A model generated the notes under the pieces. That model made no database searches, had not been told where the DNA came from, and was given only the letters and a program-made list of their open reading frames with translations. Source: Halanaerobiales bacterium (lineage in GTDB: Bacteria > Bacillota_F > Halanaerobiia > Halanaerobiales > DTU029). Taken from it: 6,387 nucleotides of DNA. Each line of letters opens with the position of its first letter. Within the stretch, counting starts at the first letter, position 1. Of the stretch, positions 1-6,361 are shown in pieces. Both the position numbers and the translations under genes were made by a program. The stretch is taken from positions 1-6,387 of the forward strand of contig JADQBV010000005.1 in NCBI GenBank assembly GCA_016278415.1. The letters are read 5' to 3'.

Positions 1-725
1 TGTCTTTATATGAAATTTATAATATAATTGATATTATAACAACTAATCCCTTTAAAAAAGTTGAACTGATTGATGTAAAAGTGGATATAGAGGTAGAAAA
101 TATAGATAATGTTGCTCTGGTTCAGGAAGCAAAGGTCTTGAATGAAAGTATAAAACCAGGTGATATACTGGAAGTTGAAGTAACTATTCGACCATACCGG
201 TCGGAACCATTTGTAAAAACTGTATCTATTGAACTCCCTGATGATATGAATCCAGGATATGCTACTCTGGTAATCGATGGTGGTTTAACTGGAGAAACTT
301 ACCAGACAATACCCGATGAAGAGGTGGAGCAAGAAGAGAGTAATCAGGCAATAACCGGTGGATATAAAGATCTGGAATCTATACTTGATGACTTTCTGAA
401 AAGACCTAAGAATAATGAATTAATTGTACAGATTTATCCTGGATATCCTGTAGCGACTGTTGGTAATCAACTTGAAGGTTCTGAAGCGGAAGTTGCTAGT
501 GAGGCAGAAGGAAATAATAGTGGTGTAAATGATGAAGTTAATGAAAATAAAAATCAGGAAGCCTTAGATCAAGATGAATTATTAGAAGAAGGAATAAGTG
601 GGGAAGATGAGGAGATTAAGGAATCATATCCTACTGACTATGTTTTAGAAGGAAACCTGACCCTGGATATTAATGTAGAAGGAAGTAATGAATCAGAAGA
701 AATAGAGGAATCTGTAGTAGAATAA
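1..725 (+). CDS. SpoIVB-like S55 peptidase family protein, C-terminal part (5' end outside window)
   Basis: The frame is open from the window edge (first complete codon at 3), leaving 240 visible residues before TAA. The GTG at 81 is not a credible start: it has no SD, and the codons before it fit the same domain. Visible motifs are KPGDILEVEVTIRPYRSEP, PDDMNPGYATLVIDGG, RPKNNELIVQIYPG and, near the end, TDYVLEGNLTLDINVE. I recall this order from the region that follows the serine protease domain in SpoIVB-like (S55) proteins of Firmicutes and other bacteria. The catalytic His and Ser would lie upstream and cannot be checked, so activity is unknown. A linker of about 50 residues (nt 474-627), very rich in Glu, Asp and Asn, separates the last two motifs and looks disordered. 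Such proteins are normally exported, but the signal peptide is not in view. Family assignment is fairly confident; the substrate and any link to sporulation are not. Confidence 0.7.
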   Translation, partial: SLYEIYNIIDIITTNPFKKVELIDVKVDIEVENIDNVALVQEAKVLNESIKPGDILEVEVTIRPYRSEPFVKTVSIELPDDMNPGYATLVIDGGLTGETYQTIPDEEVEQEESNQAITGGYKDLESILDDFLKRPKNNELIVQIYPGYPVATVGNQLEGSEAEVASEAEGNNSGVNDEVNENKNQEALDQDELLEEGISGEDEEIKESYPTDYVLEGNLTLDINVEGSNESEEIEESVVE

Positions 726-768
726 CAACTCTAAGATAATGACAATGAGGATGTATTTTCTTAAAACT

Positions 769-802
769 ATACCCTGTTGGGGGCTACCCCTCAGGGTATT
801 TT
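769..802 (+). terminator. Rho-independent terminator after the S55-like gene
   Basis: ATACCCTG (769-776) pairs perfectly with CAGGGTAT (792-799). Inside it, GGGG (779-782) pairs with CCCC (787-790) around a four-base loop, with a small TT/T internal loop between the two stems. The stem runs into TTTT (799-802) and then CC, so the T run is short but the stem is strong and GC-rich in an AT-rich region. It lies 43 bases after the stop codon and ahead of the tamB promoter, which suggests that tamB is a separate transcription unit. Confidence 0.8.
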
Positions 803-825
803 CCATTAAATACATGATCTATAGG

Positions 826-854
826 TTGATTTAAGTAGATAAATATAATATTAT
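826..854 (+). promoter_or_regulatory. Sigma-A-type promoter for tamB
   Basis: TTGATT (826-831) and TATTAT (849-854) are separated by 17 bases, close to the housekeeping consensus TTGACA-17-TATAAT. Transcription would start near 861, giving a leader of about 30 bases before the ATG at 891. An overlapping TATAAT at 844-849 has only 12 bases to the same -35 and would need another upstream element. The site lies just after the terminator of the previous gene, as expected for a new transcript. Confidence 0.55.
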
Positions 855-875
855 GGAATAGTGAGTGGATTATAT

Positions 876-886
876 GGGGGTTAGGA
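876..886 (+). promoter_or_regulatory. Ribosome binding site that decides the tamB start
   Basis: GGGGG (876-880) followed by TTAGGA (881-886) is the only purine-rich stretch before the gene. An in-frame TAG at 882-884 blocks any longer reading frame, leaving only TTG at 888 or ATG at 891 as the start. ATG at 891 is preferred: it is the stronger codon, and it is 10 bases from the G run or 4 bases from AGGA. The choice changes the protein by a single residue. Confidence 0.6.
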
Positions 887-890
887 ATTG

Positions 891-3800
891 ATGAAATATA
901 AATTATTGTTTTTAATAGCATTACTTATGTTTGTTGTGCTAACAGGAATACTCCTCTATAAAAGTAGTGGTTTATTTTATAATATCGAAAGTCAACTAAT
1001 TAGTTATCTAGAAGATAATTATCAAATAGAAATTGAAGTAGGGGAAACATCATTTTGGCCAATAAATCAAATGATATTAAAAGATGCAAAGATAAATTCC
1101 ATGGAAGGTGATTTTTCTATATCTGTACCAGAAATTAGTGTATATTATGATTTTTTTTCTTTCTTATCCACAGCAGGGAAGCCAGGGCATGCTATTGAGT
1201 TTATTAGTCTTAATAAGCCAGTTATAGAGATAAGCGGAACTGAGTTACTAAACGAAAAGTTTGATTCCAGCCAATACTCTGATTTGGAAGAAGCTACTAG
1301 AGATAATATATCGGAAGTATTGAATAGATTATCTTCAATTGCACCATTTCAAATTAAGGTTGATGAAGGTGATTTAATTTACAACAATAATATTCAATTT
1401 ACCAGGCTTAATATATTATTTAAAGTTATTAGTGAAGATGAATCACGTATTCAGATAGATACTGCTGTTCATACAAATAGAATAGTATGGGGTAAATATG
1501 AGTTTAATAAAATGGCTTTTGAGAATTTGAGAATAGTAATGTCATTAAATGGAGATGATTGGCAGGGTAATCTGGAAACTGATTATCTAGATATACCAGA
1601 TTTAAGTGAATATATGGAAACGAGTGATGATGCTTTAATAAGTTATTCAGATATTCAGGGACTTATCAAGTCTAATATTTACTTTGCTGGGGAAGGTTCA
1701 TCCCTAAATGAATACAATGGTACGTTTTCTTTGAAAGATGGACAAGGAGAATTATTTATACAGAATTCTAAAGAGGAAACCCCTATAATTTCAAATTATT
1801 CTATAGGAAACCATGACTTATCTTTTCGAGACTTTAGTGGTGAAATAATGTATGATTCTAATACGGAGATGATATCTGCCGAAGAGCTAGAATTTAATCT
1901 AAATCAAAATTTGTTTAAACTTAATGGCAGTCTAGAAGTTCTTCCCAATGGTAATTATGATGTATTTGGACATCTGCGAACTAACCAGTTGGATTTAAGT
2001 AAATTTAATATATTACCAGACAAGTTAAATATAGAAGGTTTAATAGTTATGGATTATACTATTGAGGGTTTATTATCAAATCCTAACATGAATCTAAATC
2101 TTTCCCTTCTAGATGGTGAAGTTAATAATATAAAGGTAGAGAATATGGTAAGTAATCTTCGTTATTATAAAGGTAATACCTATCTTGACCAGTTGAATTT
2201 TGTCCTTAATAAGACAAATCAGTTTACTATGAATGGGATAGTAAACAATAATAATGGATATAGTTTTGATCTTGAGAGCCGTGATGTAGATATTAGTTTA
2301 TTAAATCAATCTGAATATTTTCTGAGGCTTTTAGGAGACAATTATTCGGATATCTCTGGTGTGATTAATTTGACGGCAAATCTTACAGGTAAGGGTCTTG
2401 GGCTAGAAAATCTAAATGCAGCCGGTAAAATTGAAATAGTTGAGCCTAGCTTTTATTTATCTAATACTAAGCAAAAAGAGAAGGATACTAAACAAGATGA
2501 AGACTATATTGGCCAAGAAGAATTGGAGATTGATGAGACTAGTCAAGGAGAGGAAATGGCTATTAAAAAATTAGAACTCTCTCGTTTAAGTAGTGAATTT
2601 TATTTGTCAGAAGAGACCATATTTATACATGAGGGAACAGCTATAGCAGATTGGGGAGAGTTGGCTCTTTCTGGTGAAATAGGGTTAAATGAAAGTGATC
2701 TAGATATAAAGGTAGATAGTGAATATATTAATAGTGGCGAGATTCTTAGTTCTATTGCTGAACAAGGCATAATCCAGGCCGATATCGGGGATATAACTGG
2801 TGAGTTTAGTCTAGATGGAAGTATTCAGGGCAAAATAAATTCACCTCTTATAAGGGCTGATATTTCAAGTTCTGAAGGATCATTGAAGGGATATCGATAC
2901 AATGATTTTACTGCAAACCTTAGGTATTATAATAGTGAGTTAGCTATAAATGATATAGATGTAAACTATAATCAGGCAGTAATTAGCGGTGGAGCTATTT
3001 TTGACTTTACAAGTGCTCGGCCAAGCCTAAATGGGAATTTAATTACTAAAGGCTTTAGCTATGATTTGATAAGCAGTGTTTTAAGGCAAGAGAATATTAC
3101 AAGTCAGTTACTTCCTGTTAATGGTAATATTGATGTTATGCTTTCTCTTGATGGGGCCCTTGCTAATCCTACTATTGCCCTTCAGGCTAAATCGACTAAT
3201 ACTAATATTATATTTAATGATAATGAAATCCCTATAGATGTTTTAGAGTTAGTTATGGATGGTGGAATAGATGGTCTTTATATTGATGAGTTAAGTTTAA
3301 CAAAAGGAGAGGCAAGCATAAGAGCAGATGGTACAATTGCTCAGAAGTCATTAGATTTAAGATATGAAATTGATGACTTTTCTTTACAGTATATATTTGA
3401 AGGAATTGACAATCTACAACTAAATGGTCTTATGGAACTTACCGGAAGTATTGCTGGAAATCTAGATAGCCCTATCATAGATGGGAAATTAACTATAAAC
3501 AATATGGAATATCAGCAGAATCAAATGGGTAACATTAGTGGTGATCTGTTATATTCTGACAAAAAGGTTAAACTTGATAGTCTTATCTGGAAAAATGGAC
3601 AGGGAGAGTATATAATAGATGGAGAGATAGATAATTTATTAGAAGAAGCCAGTCTTAACCTCTCTTTAAGTACAGAACAAGGATATCTTAAAGACTTTGC
3701 ATTTTTTGGTATAGGTGAAGAAATTGAAACCTTTGCTTTACAGGATTACAAGATTGTAGGTGAAGCATTAGTTACAGGACCAATTAGTGATATATCTACA

Positions 3801-5447
3801 CGCTTAAATTTAAGTATGATTACTATAAACAACGATACTATTCAGTTTGTCGGGGATATTGGTCAAAAGATAAACATATCAATATTAGGTCAAGGTGTTA
3901 CCATAGATAAATATCTGTCTAATTATACAGATAGAAATATCGATGGTGAACTTGGGTTCACTGGTAAAATCTCAGGTATGGTCGATTCCATTAATTTGAT
4001 ATTAGATACTAAAATGAATAATGTAGTCATAGGAGGAGTCTCTATTGAAGATGTTCAAGGAAAGATAGAGATAATTGAAGGTTCTACTTTAAGCTTTGAG
4101 CAGGTCATGTCCTATTCGTCAGATAGTGGAATGGATATTAGTGGCTCACTTCCTATTGAAGAGGGACTAGATGGTTTGGACCTTAGCCTTAGCTTAAGGA
4201 GATTTCCGCTACAATTTCTTACAGTATATAATAATCTCTGGACCGATGTTTCCGGGATTATATCAGGAGATATAGAGTTAAATGGAGGAATAGACAATCC
4301 TACCTTAGCTGGGGAATTGAATGTTAATAATGCAGGGTTTAATCTTGGACTAGCAGGAATAGCAGATAGATTTAGTAGTATAAATGGAGATCTACTATTA
4401 AATGGTCAGCAAATAAGTTTAGAAGAAATTAGTGGAAAATACGGTAAGGGAGATTTCCTTATTACAGGTTTGATAGAGCCCTTTGATGAGAACTTAGACC
4501 TTATATTAGAGGGAAAGAACCTACCCTTTGATTATGGGTCATTCAAGGGACAATTTGATCCTGATATGACAGTCACAGGTTCATTGGAAGCGCCTTTTAT
4601 AAAAGCAGACCTATTGACACATAACCTCAATGTTAGAATGCCATTTGAATGGCCTACTTCAAATACCGATGGAGGTAACCTTAGGTTTGATCTTACTATT
4701 CGCCCAGGTAATGAAGTGTATCTGTTGAATAATAATATTAATATTTTAGTTCAGGAAGGTAGTCTAAATATTAATAATTCACAGGAGCAGGTAGTTTTTA
4801 GTGGAGAATTAAGTAGTAGGCAGGGGGTTTTTGACTTCTACAATAACAGGTTTATTTTGGAAGAAGGTACTGCCCTTTTTGAAAGGAGTTTTGATGAAAA
4901 TAAATCCTATATTCCTACAGTTAATGCCAGTGCCTGGACAAATATAGGAGGAACTCGAGTTGAAGTAATGTTAAATGGAAAGGCTAATAATATGGTTACC
5001 ACATTTAGTTCATCACCACCTTTGAGCCAAGATGAGATATTGGCATTATTATCTAGTCGAGGAGGTCTTGGAGAGTTTACAACTGGTGATTTAGGTAATG
5101 TGGTCCAATCAGAATTATATAGATGGTTATATAGTCAACTTCAATTAGATGTTGTAGAGGGTGTACAGAATACAATAAGAAATATGTTTTCTTTAGATAG
5201 GCTAGAAGTAGATGCCTATAACTTAGGTTGGAACGATCAGCTTTCAATATATGCAGGTAAATACCTAAATAGTCGCTTATATCTAGAATATACTGATGTC
5301 ATTATAAATAATAATAACAATTTTATATCTGATAATCAAGGCGAATTATCATTGCAATATATTTTTAATGATAATATTACCATTGAAAGTAGTTGGCAGG
5401 GAGATGAAGATTATTCCCTCAGTTTAGAGACTAATTTTGAATTTTAG
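891..5447 (+). CDS. tamB: TamB/AsmA-like envelope protein (inner-to-outer membrane bridge)
   Basis: The 1518-residue product begins with a short basic stretch and one hydrophobic segment (about residues 5-23), an uncleaved-looking inner-membrane anchor. A start module typical of AsmA-like proteins follows (EIEVGETSFWPINQMILKDA). The middle is beta-rich, with recurring Gly-led modules from about residue 257 to 1230. The C-terminal TamB domain (DUF490) is clear: QGVFDFYNNRFILEEGTALF from 1311, the signature FSSSPPLSQDEILALL from 1372, AGKYLNSRLYLEY around 1455, and a last strand ending in Phe. Family members form a periplasm-spanning hydrophobic groove and are implicated in phospholipid transport to the outer membrane, partnered by a BamA/TamA barrel. 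No barrel gene is visible here. An acidic insert lies at about residues 525-556. The length suits the family. The gene has its own promoter and may read through into the sigma gene. The family is near certain; the transported cargo in this organism is inferred. Confidence 0.93.
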   Translation: MKYKLLFLIALLMFVVLTGILLYKSSGLFYNIESQLISYLEDNYQIEIEVGETSFWPINQMILKDAKINSMEGDFSISVPEISVYYDFFSFLSTAGKPGHAIEFISLNKPVIEISGTELLNEKFDSSQYSDLEEATRDNISEVLNRLSSIAPFQIKVDEGDLIYNNNIQFTRLNILFKVISEDESRIQIDTAVHTNRIVWGKYEFNKMAFENLRIVMSLNGDDWQGNLETDYLDIPDLSEYMETSDDALISYSDIQGLIKSNIYFAGEGSSLNEYNGTFSLKDGQGELFIQNSKEETPIISNYSIGNHDLSFRDFSGEIMYDSNTEMISAEELEFNLNQNLFKLNGSLEVLPNGNYDVFGHLRTNQLDLSKFNILPDKLNIEGLIVMDYTIEGLLSNPNMNLNLSLLDGEVNNIKVENMVSNLRYYKGNTYLDQLNFVLNKTNQFTMNGIVNNNNGYSFDLESRDVDISLLNQSEYFLRLLGDNYSDISGVINLTANLTGKGLGLENLNAAGKIEIVEPSFYLSNTKQKEKDTKQDEDYIGQEELEIDETSQGEEMAIKKLELSRLSSEFYLSEETIFIHEGTAIADWGELALSGEIGLNESDLDIKVDSEYINSGEILSSIAEQGIIQADIGDITGEFSLDGSIQGKINSPLIRADISSSEGSLKGYRYNDFTANLRYYNSELAINDIDVNYNQAVISGGAIFDFTSARPSLNGNLITKGFSYDLISSVLRQENITSQLLPVNGNIDVMLSLDGALANPTIALQAKSTNTNIIFNDNEIPIDVLELVMDGGIDGLYIDELSLTKGEASIRADGTIAQKSLDLRYEIDDFSLQYIFEGIDNLQLNGLMELTGSIAGNLDSPIIDGKLTINNMEYQQNQMGNISGDLLYSDKKVKLDSLIWKNGQGEYIIDGEIDNLLEEASLNLSLSTEQGYLKDFAFFGIGEEIETFALQDYKIVGEALVTGPISDISTRLNLSMITINNDTIQFVGDIGQKINISILGQGVTIDKYLSNYTDRNIDGELGFTGKISGMVDSINLILDTKMNNVVIGGVSIEDVQGKIEIIEGSTLSFEQVMSYSSDSGMDISGSLPIEEGLDGLDLSLSLRRFPLQFLTVYNNLWTDVSGIISGDIELNGGIDNPTLAGELNVNNAGFNLGLAGIADRFSSINGDLLLNGQQISLEEISGKYGKGDFLITGLIEPFDENLDLILEGKNLPFDYGSFKGQFDPDMTVTGSLEAPFIKADLLTHNLNVRMPFEWPTSNTDGGNLRFDLTIRPGNEVYLLNNNINILVQEGSLNINNSQEQVVFSGELSSRQGVFDFYNNRFILEEGTALFERSFDENKSYIPTVNASAWTNIGGTRVEVMLNGKANNMVTTFSSSPPLSQDEILALLSSRGGLGEFTTGDLGNVVQSELYRWLYSQLQLDVVEGVQNTIRNMFSLDRLEVDAYNLGWNDQLSIYAGKYLNSRLYLEYTDVIINNNNNFISDNQGELSLQYIFNDNITIESSWQGDEDYSLSLETNFEF
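1659..4599 (+). repeat. Degenerate protein-level repeats within tamB
   Basis: A motif of the form G-x-hydrophobic-x5-G-x(5-8)-P-x-I/L recurs. Clear copies are GLIVMDYTIEGLLSNPNM (residue 383), GNIDVMLSLDGALANPTI (745), GLMELTGSIAGNLDSPII (846) and GDIELNGGIDNPTLAGEL (just after 1122). Looser copies start near residues 257, 490, 633, 957, 1019 and 1222. Most spacings fall between 100 and 112 residues. The copies are diverged in DNA and show no recent duplication. They probably mark structural units of the elongated beta groove known for the TamB/AsmA family. Confidence 0.5.
2463..2558 (+). other. Acidic low-complexity insert within TamB
   Basis: About 32 residues (525-556 of TamB) rich in Glu, Asp, Lys and Gln, including KEKDTKQDED and EELEIDETSQGEE, break the beta-rich pattern. 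The flanking strands (EIVEPSFYLS before, IKKLELSRLSSEFYLS after) read as ordinary groove structure. The insert is most likely a solvent-exposed flexible loop in the periplasm. It accounts for the one unusually long repeat interval (143 residues instead of about 110). Confidence 0.55.
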
Positions 5448-5554
5448 AGTACTTCATAGATTATAATAAGGTATGTACTAGATTATAGTATTGATTAATA
5501 GCAAAGTGGCAGGACATTTCTCACTAATTAATATAAAGATGAATTAAGTCTTAT

Positions 5555-5563
5555 TGATATACT
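5555..5563 (+). promoter_or_regulatory. Weak candidate extended -10 promoter for the sigma-factor gene
   Basis: TGATATACT fits the extended -10 form TGnTATAAT with one mismatch in the hexamer. No recognisable -35 lies 16-18 bases upstream. Transcription would begin near 5570, right at the SD of the sigma gene, so the leader would be very short. The rest of the 137-base gap (5448-5585) holds only a poor hairpin (AGTAC 5448-5452 with GTACT 5475-5479, bulged, no T run) and a TTGATT at 5491 without a matching -10. Read-through from tamB is at least as likely a source of transcript. Confidence 0.25.
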
Positions 5564-5570
5564 CAGCTAT

Positions 5571-5578
5571 AGAAGGGA
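5571..5578 (+). promoter_or_regulatory. Ribosome binding site of the sigma-factor gene
   Basis: AGAAGGGA lies seven bases before the ATG at 5586, a normal SD and spacing. It supports that ATG as the start, which also gives a protein beginning exactly at the conserved region 1.2 sequence EIYLKEI. Confidence 0.7.
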
Positions 5579-5585
5579 TTTCAAT

Positions 5586-6173
5586 ATGGAAATTTATTTA
5601 AAAGAAATTAGCAAAGTAAATATTTTATCTCCTGATCAAGAGAAAGAACTCTGGGATCAGTATAAGAAAGAGGATGATTTAGAGTCCCGTCAGCAATTAA
5701 TTAAGTCATATCAACCCCTTGTATATAAATTAGCAAAACAAATCAACTCTGACCAGGGAATAATAATGGACCTTATTCAAGAGGGTAATATAGGTTTAAT
5801 AGATGCAGTCGACTCTTTTGATCCAGAACGAGGAGCGAAATTTACTACCTTTGCTTTATATCATATTAGGGGAAGAGTCTTTGATTATTTAGATCAAGGT
5901 GTAAGACTACCCCTTTATGATGGTCAAATATCGGCTGAGTATCTTGAGGGACTTGTAGAAAACAAATTTGCTATTGATAAGATTAAAAACATTTTAAAAG
6001 AGTTACCCATTAAAGAGCAGAATATTATTGAGGGTATATATTTAGCTGATAAAAGGGCTGAGTCATTAGCTGCAGAAATGGAGATTAGTTTATCATATCT
6101 TTACAGGCTTCAGAAAAAGGCAATTAGACGTCTAAGGGGTAAACTTTCAAACTTTATTAAGAATTGGAAATAG
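5586..6173 (+). CDS. Sigma-70-family RNA polymerase sigma factor, compact, without a full region 3
   Basis: The 195-residue protein should bind core RNA polymerase and direct it to specific promoters. Region 1.2-like sequence opens the protein (IYLKEISKVNILSPDQEKEL, 3-22). The core-binding helix follows as LIKSYQPLVYKLA (38-50) and DLIQEGNIGLIDAVDSFDPERG (62-83). Regions 2.3-2.4 are KFTTFALYHIRGRVFDYL (85-102). Next comes GVRLPLYDG (105-113), resembling the start of region 3 in primary sigma factors. Only about 20 residues then precede region 4 (about 132-190), whose helix-turn-helix is around 159-184 (ESLAAEMEISLSYLYRLQKKAI). Most of region 3 is therefore missing. The IRGRVFDYL segment looks more like the SigB/FliA group than the WWIRQAI form of primary sigma factors. 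The gene sits 138 bases after tamB with no strong terminator between them. Family assignment is secure, but the regulon is unknown, and no anti-sigma gene is visible. Confidence 0.9.
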   Translation: MEIYLKEISKVNILSPDQEKELWDQYKKEDDLESRQQLIKSYQPLVYKLAKQINSDQGIIMDLIQEGNIGLIDAVDSFDPERGAKFTTFALYHIRGRVFDYLDQGVRLPLYDGQISAEYLEGLVENKFAIDKIKNILKELPIKEQNIIEGIYLADKRAESLAAEMEISLSYLYRLQKKAIRRLRGKLSNFIKNWK

Positions 6174-6225
6174 AACTATTCGAGGTATTAATTTTAAGTA
6201 AAAGGGTATAATATAGGCGGATAGG

Positions 6226-6234
6226 TGCTATAAT
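6226..6234 (+). promoter_or_regulatory. Extended -10 promoter downstream of the sigma-factor gene
   Basis: TGCTATAAT is a perfect extended -10 (TGnTATAAT). A second exact TATAAT lies at 6207-6212, 22 bases upstream. Neither has a good -35 hexamer at 16-18 bases, so the downstream one would depend on its TG extension. Transcription would start near 6240-6242, about 120 bases before the next gene start. In this AT-rich spacer a chance match is possible, but an exact nine-base consensus is less likely by accident than a bare TATAAT. Confidence 0.5.
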
Positions 6235-6280
6235 CTAATATGTGGGCACTTAGATGCTTAATTTGGCTGTATATAATAAG

Positions 6281-6331
6281 TCACTTTCTCGTACATATAT
6301 CAGATATTATATATGAATGGAAAGTGATTTT
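6281..6331 (+). terminator. Long imperfect hairpin with short T run (terminator or attenuator)
   Basis: TCACTTTC (6281-6288) pairs perfectly with GAAAGTGA (6320-6327), and CATATAT (6294-6300) with ATATATG (6309-6315) around an eight-base loop. The bases between these helices can also pair in part (C6290-G6319, G6291-T6318, T6292-A6317), giving a nearly continuous stem of about 18 pairs. TTTT follows at 6328-6331. It lies 107 bases after the sigma stop and could end that transcript. Because a promoter candidate lies upstream at 6226-6234 and a gene start downstream at 6362, it could also act inside the next gene's leader. The upper stem is pure AT, which makes it weaker than the first terminator. 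Confidence 0.6.
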
Positions 6332-6345
6332 CTAAATTATGTAGG

Positions 6346-6354
6346 GGTGGTGAT
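6346..6354 (+). promoter_or_regulatory. Strong ribosome binding site of the last, truncated gene
   Basis: GGTGGTGAT matches the ideal anti-SD complement GGAGGTGAT at eight of nine bases. It is followed 11 bases after the GGTGG core by GTG at 6362. A GTG two bases earlier (6360) runs straight into TGA, so 6362 is the only usable start in reach. This site is the main evidence that a gene begins here. Confidence 0.6.
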
Positions 6355-6361
6355 TTTTAGT

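Noticed and set aside
81..725. GTG at 81 as the real start of the first gene
   Set aside because: There is no SD before it, and the frame stays open to the window edge with codons that fit the same conserved domain, so the gene starts upstream.
739..834. 31-codon frame after the S55-like gene
   Set aside because: It has no SD, runs through the terminator hairpin and overlaps the tamB -35 box. It is a chance frame.
4112..4297. 61-codon reverse-strand frame inside tamB
   Set aside because: It lies wholly within the strongly supported tamB frame, has no recognisable domain, and is explained as an antisense shadow.
5448..5479. Terminator directly after tamB
   Set aside because: Only a five-base stem (AGTAC/GTACT) with a bulge and a few weak pairs is possible, and no T run follows.
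5507..5521. Sigma-54-type promoter (TGGCA at 5507-5511)
   Set aside because: The -24-like half is present, but the essential GC of the -12 element is CT at the required spacing (5520-5521).
6207..6212. Upstream TATAAT as an independent promoter
   Set aside because: It has no -35 at 16-18 bases and no TG extension. In this AT-rich spacer it is weaker than the extended -10 at 6226-6234.
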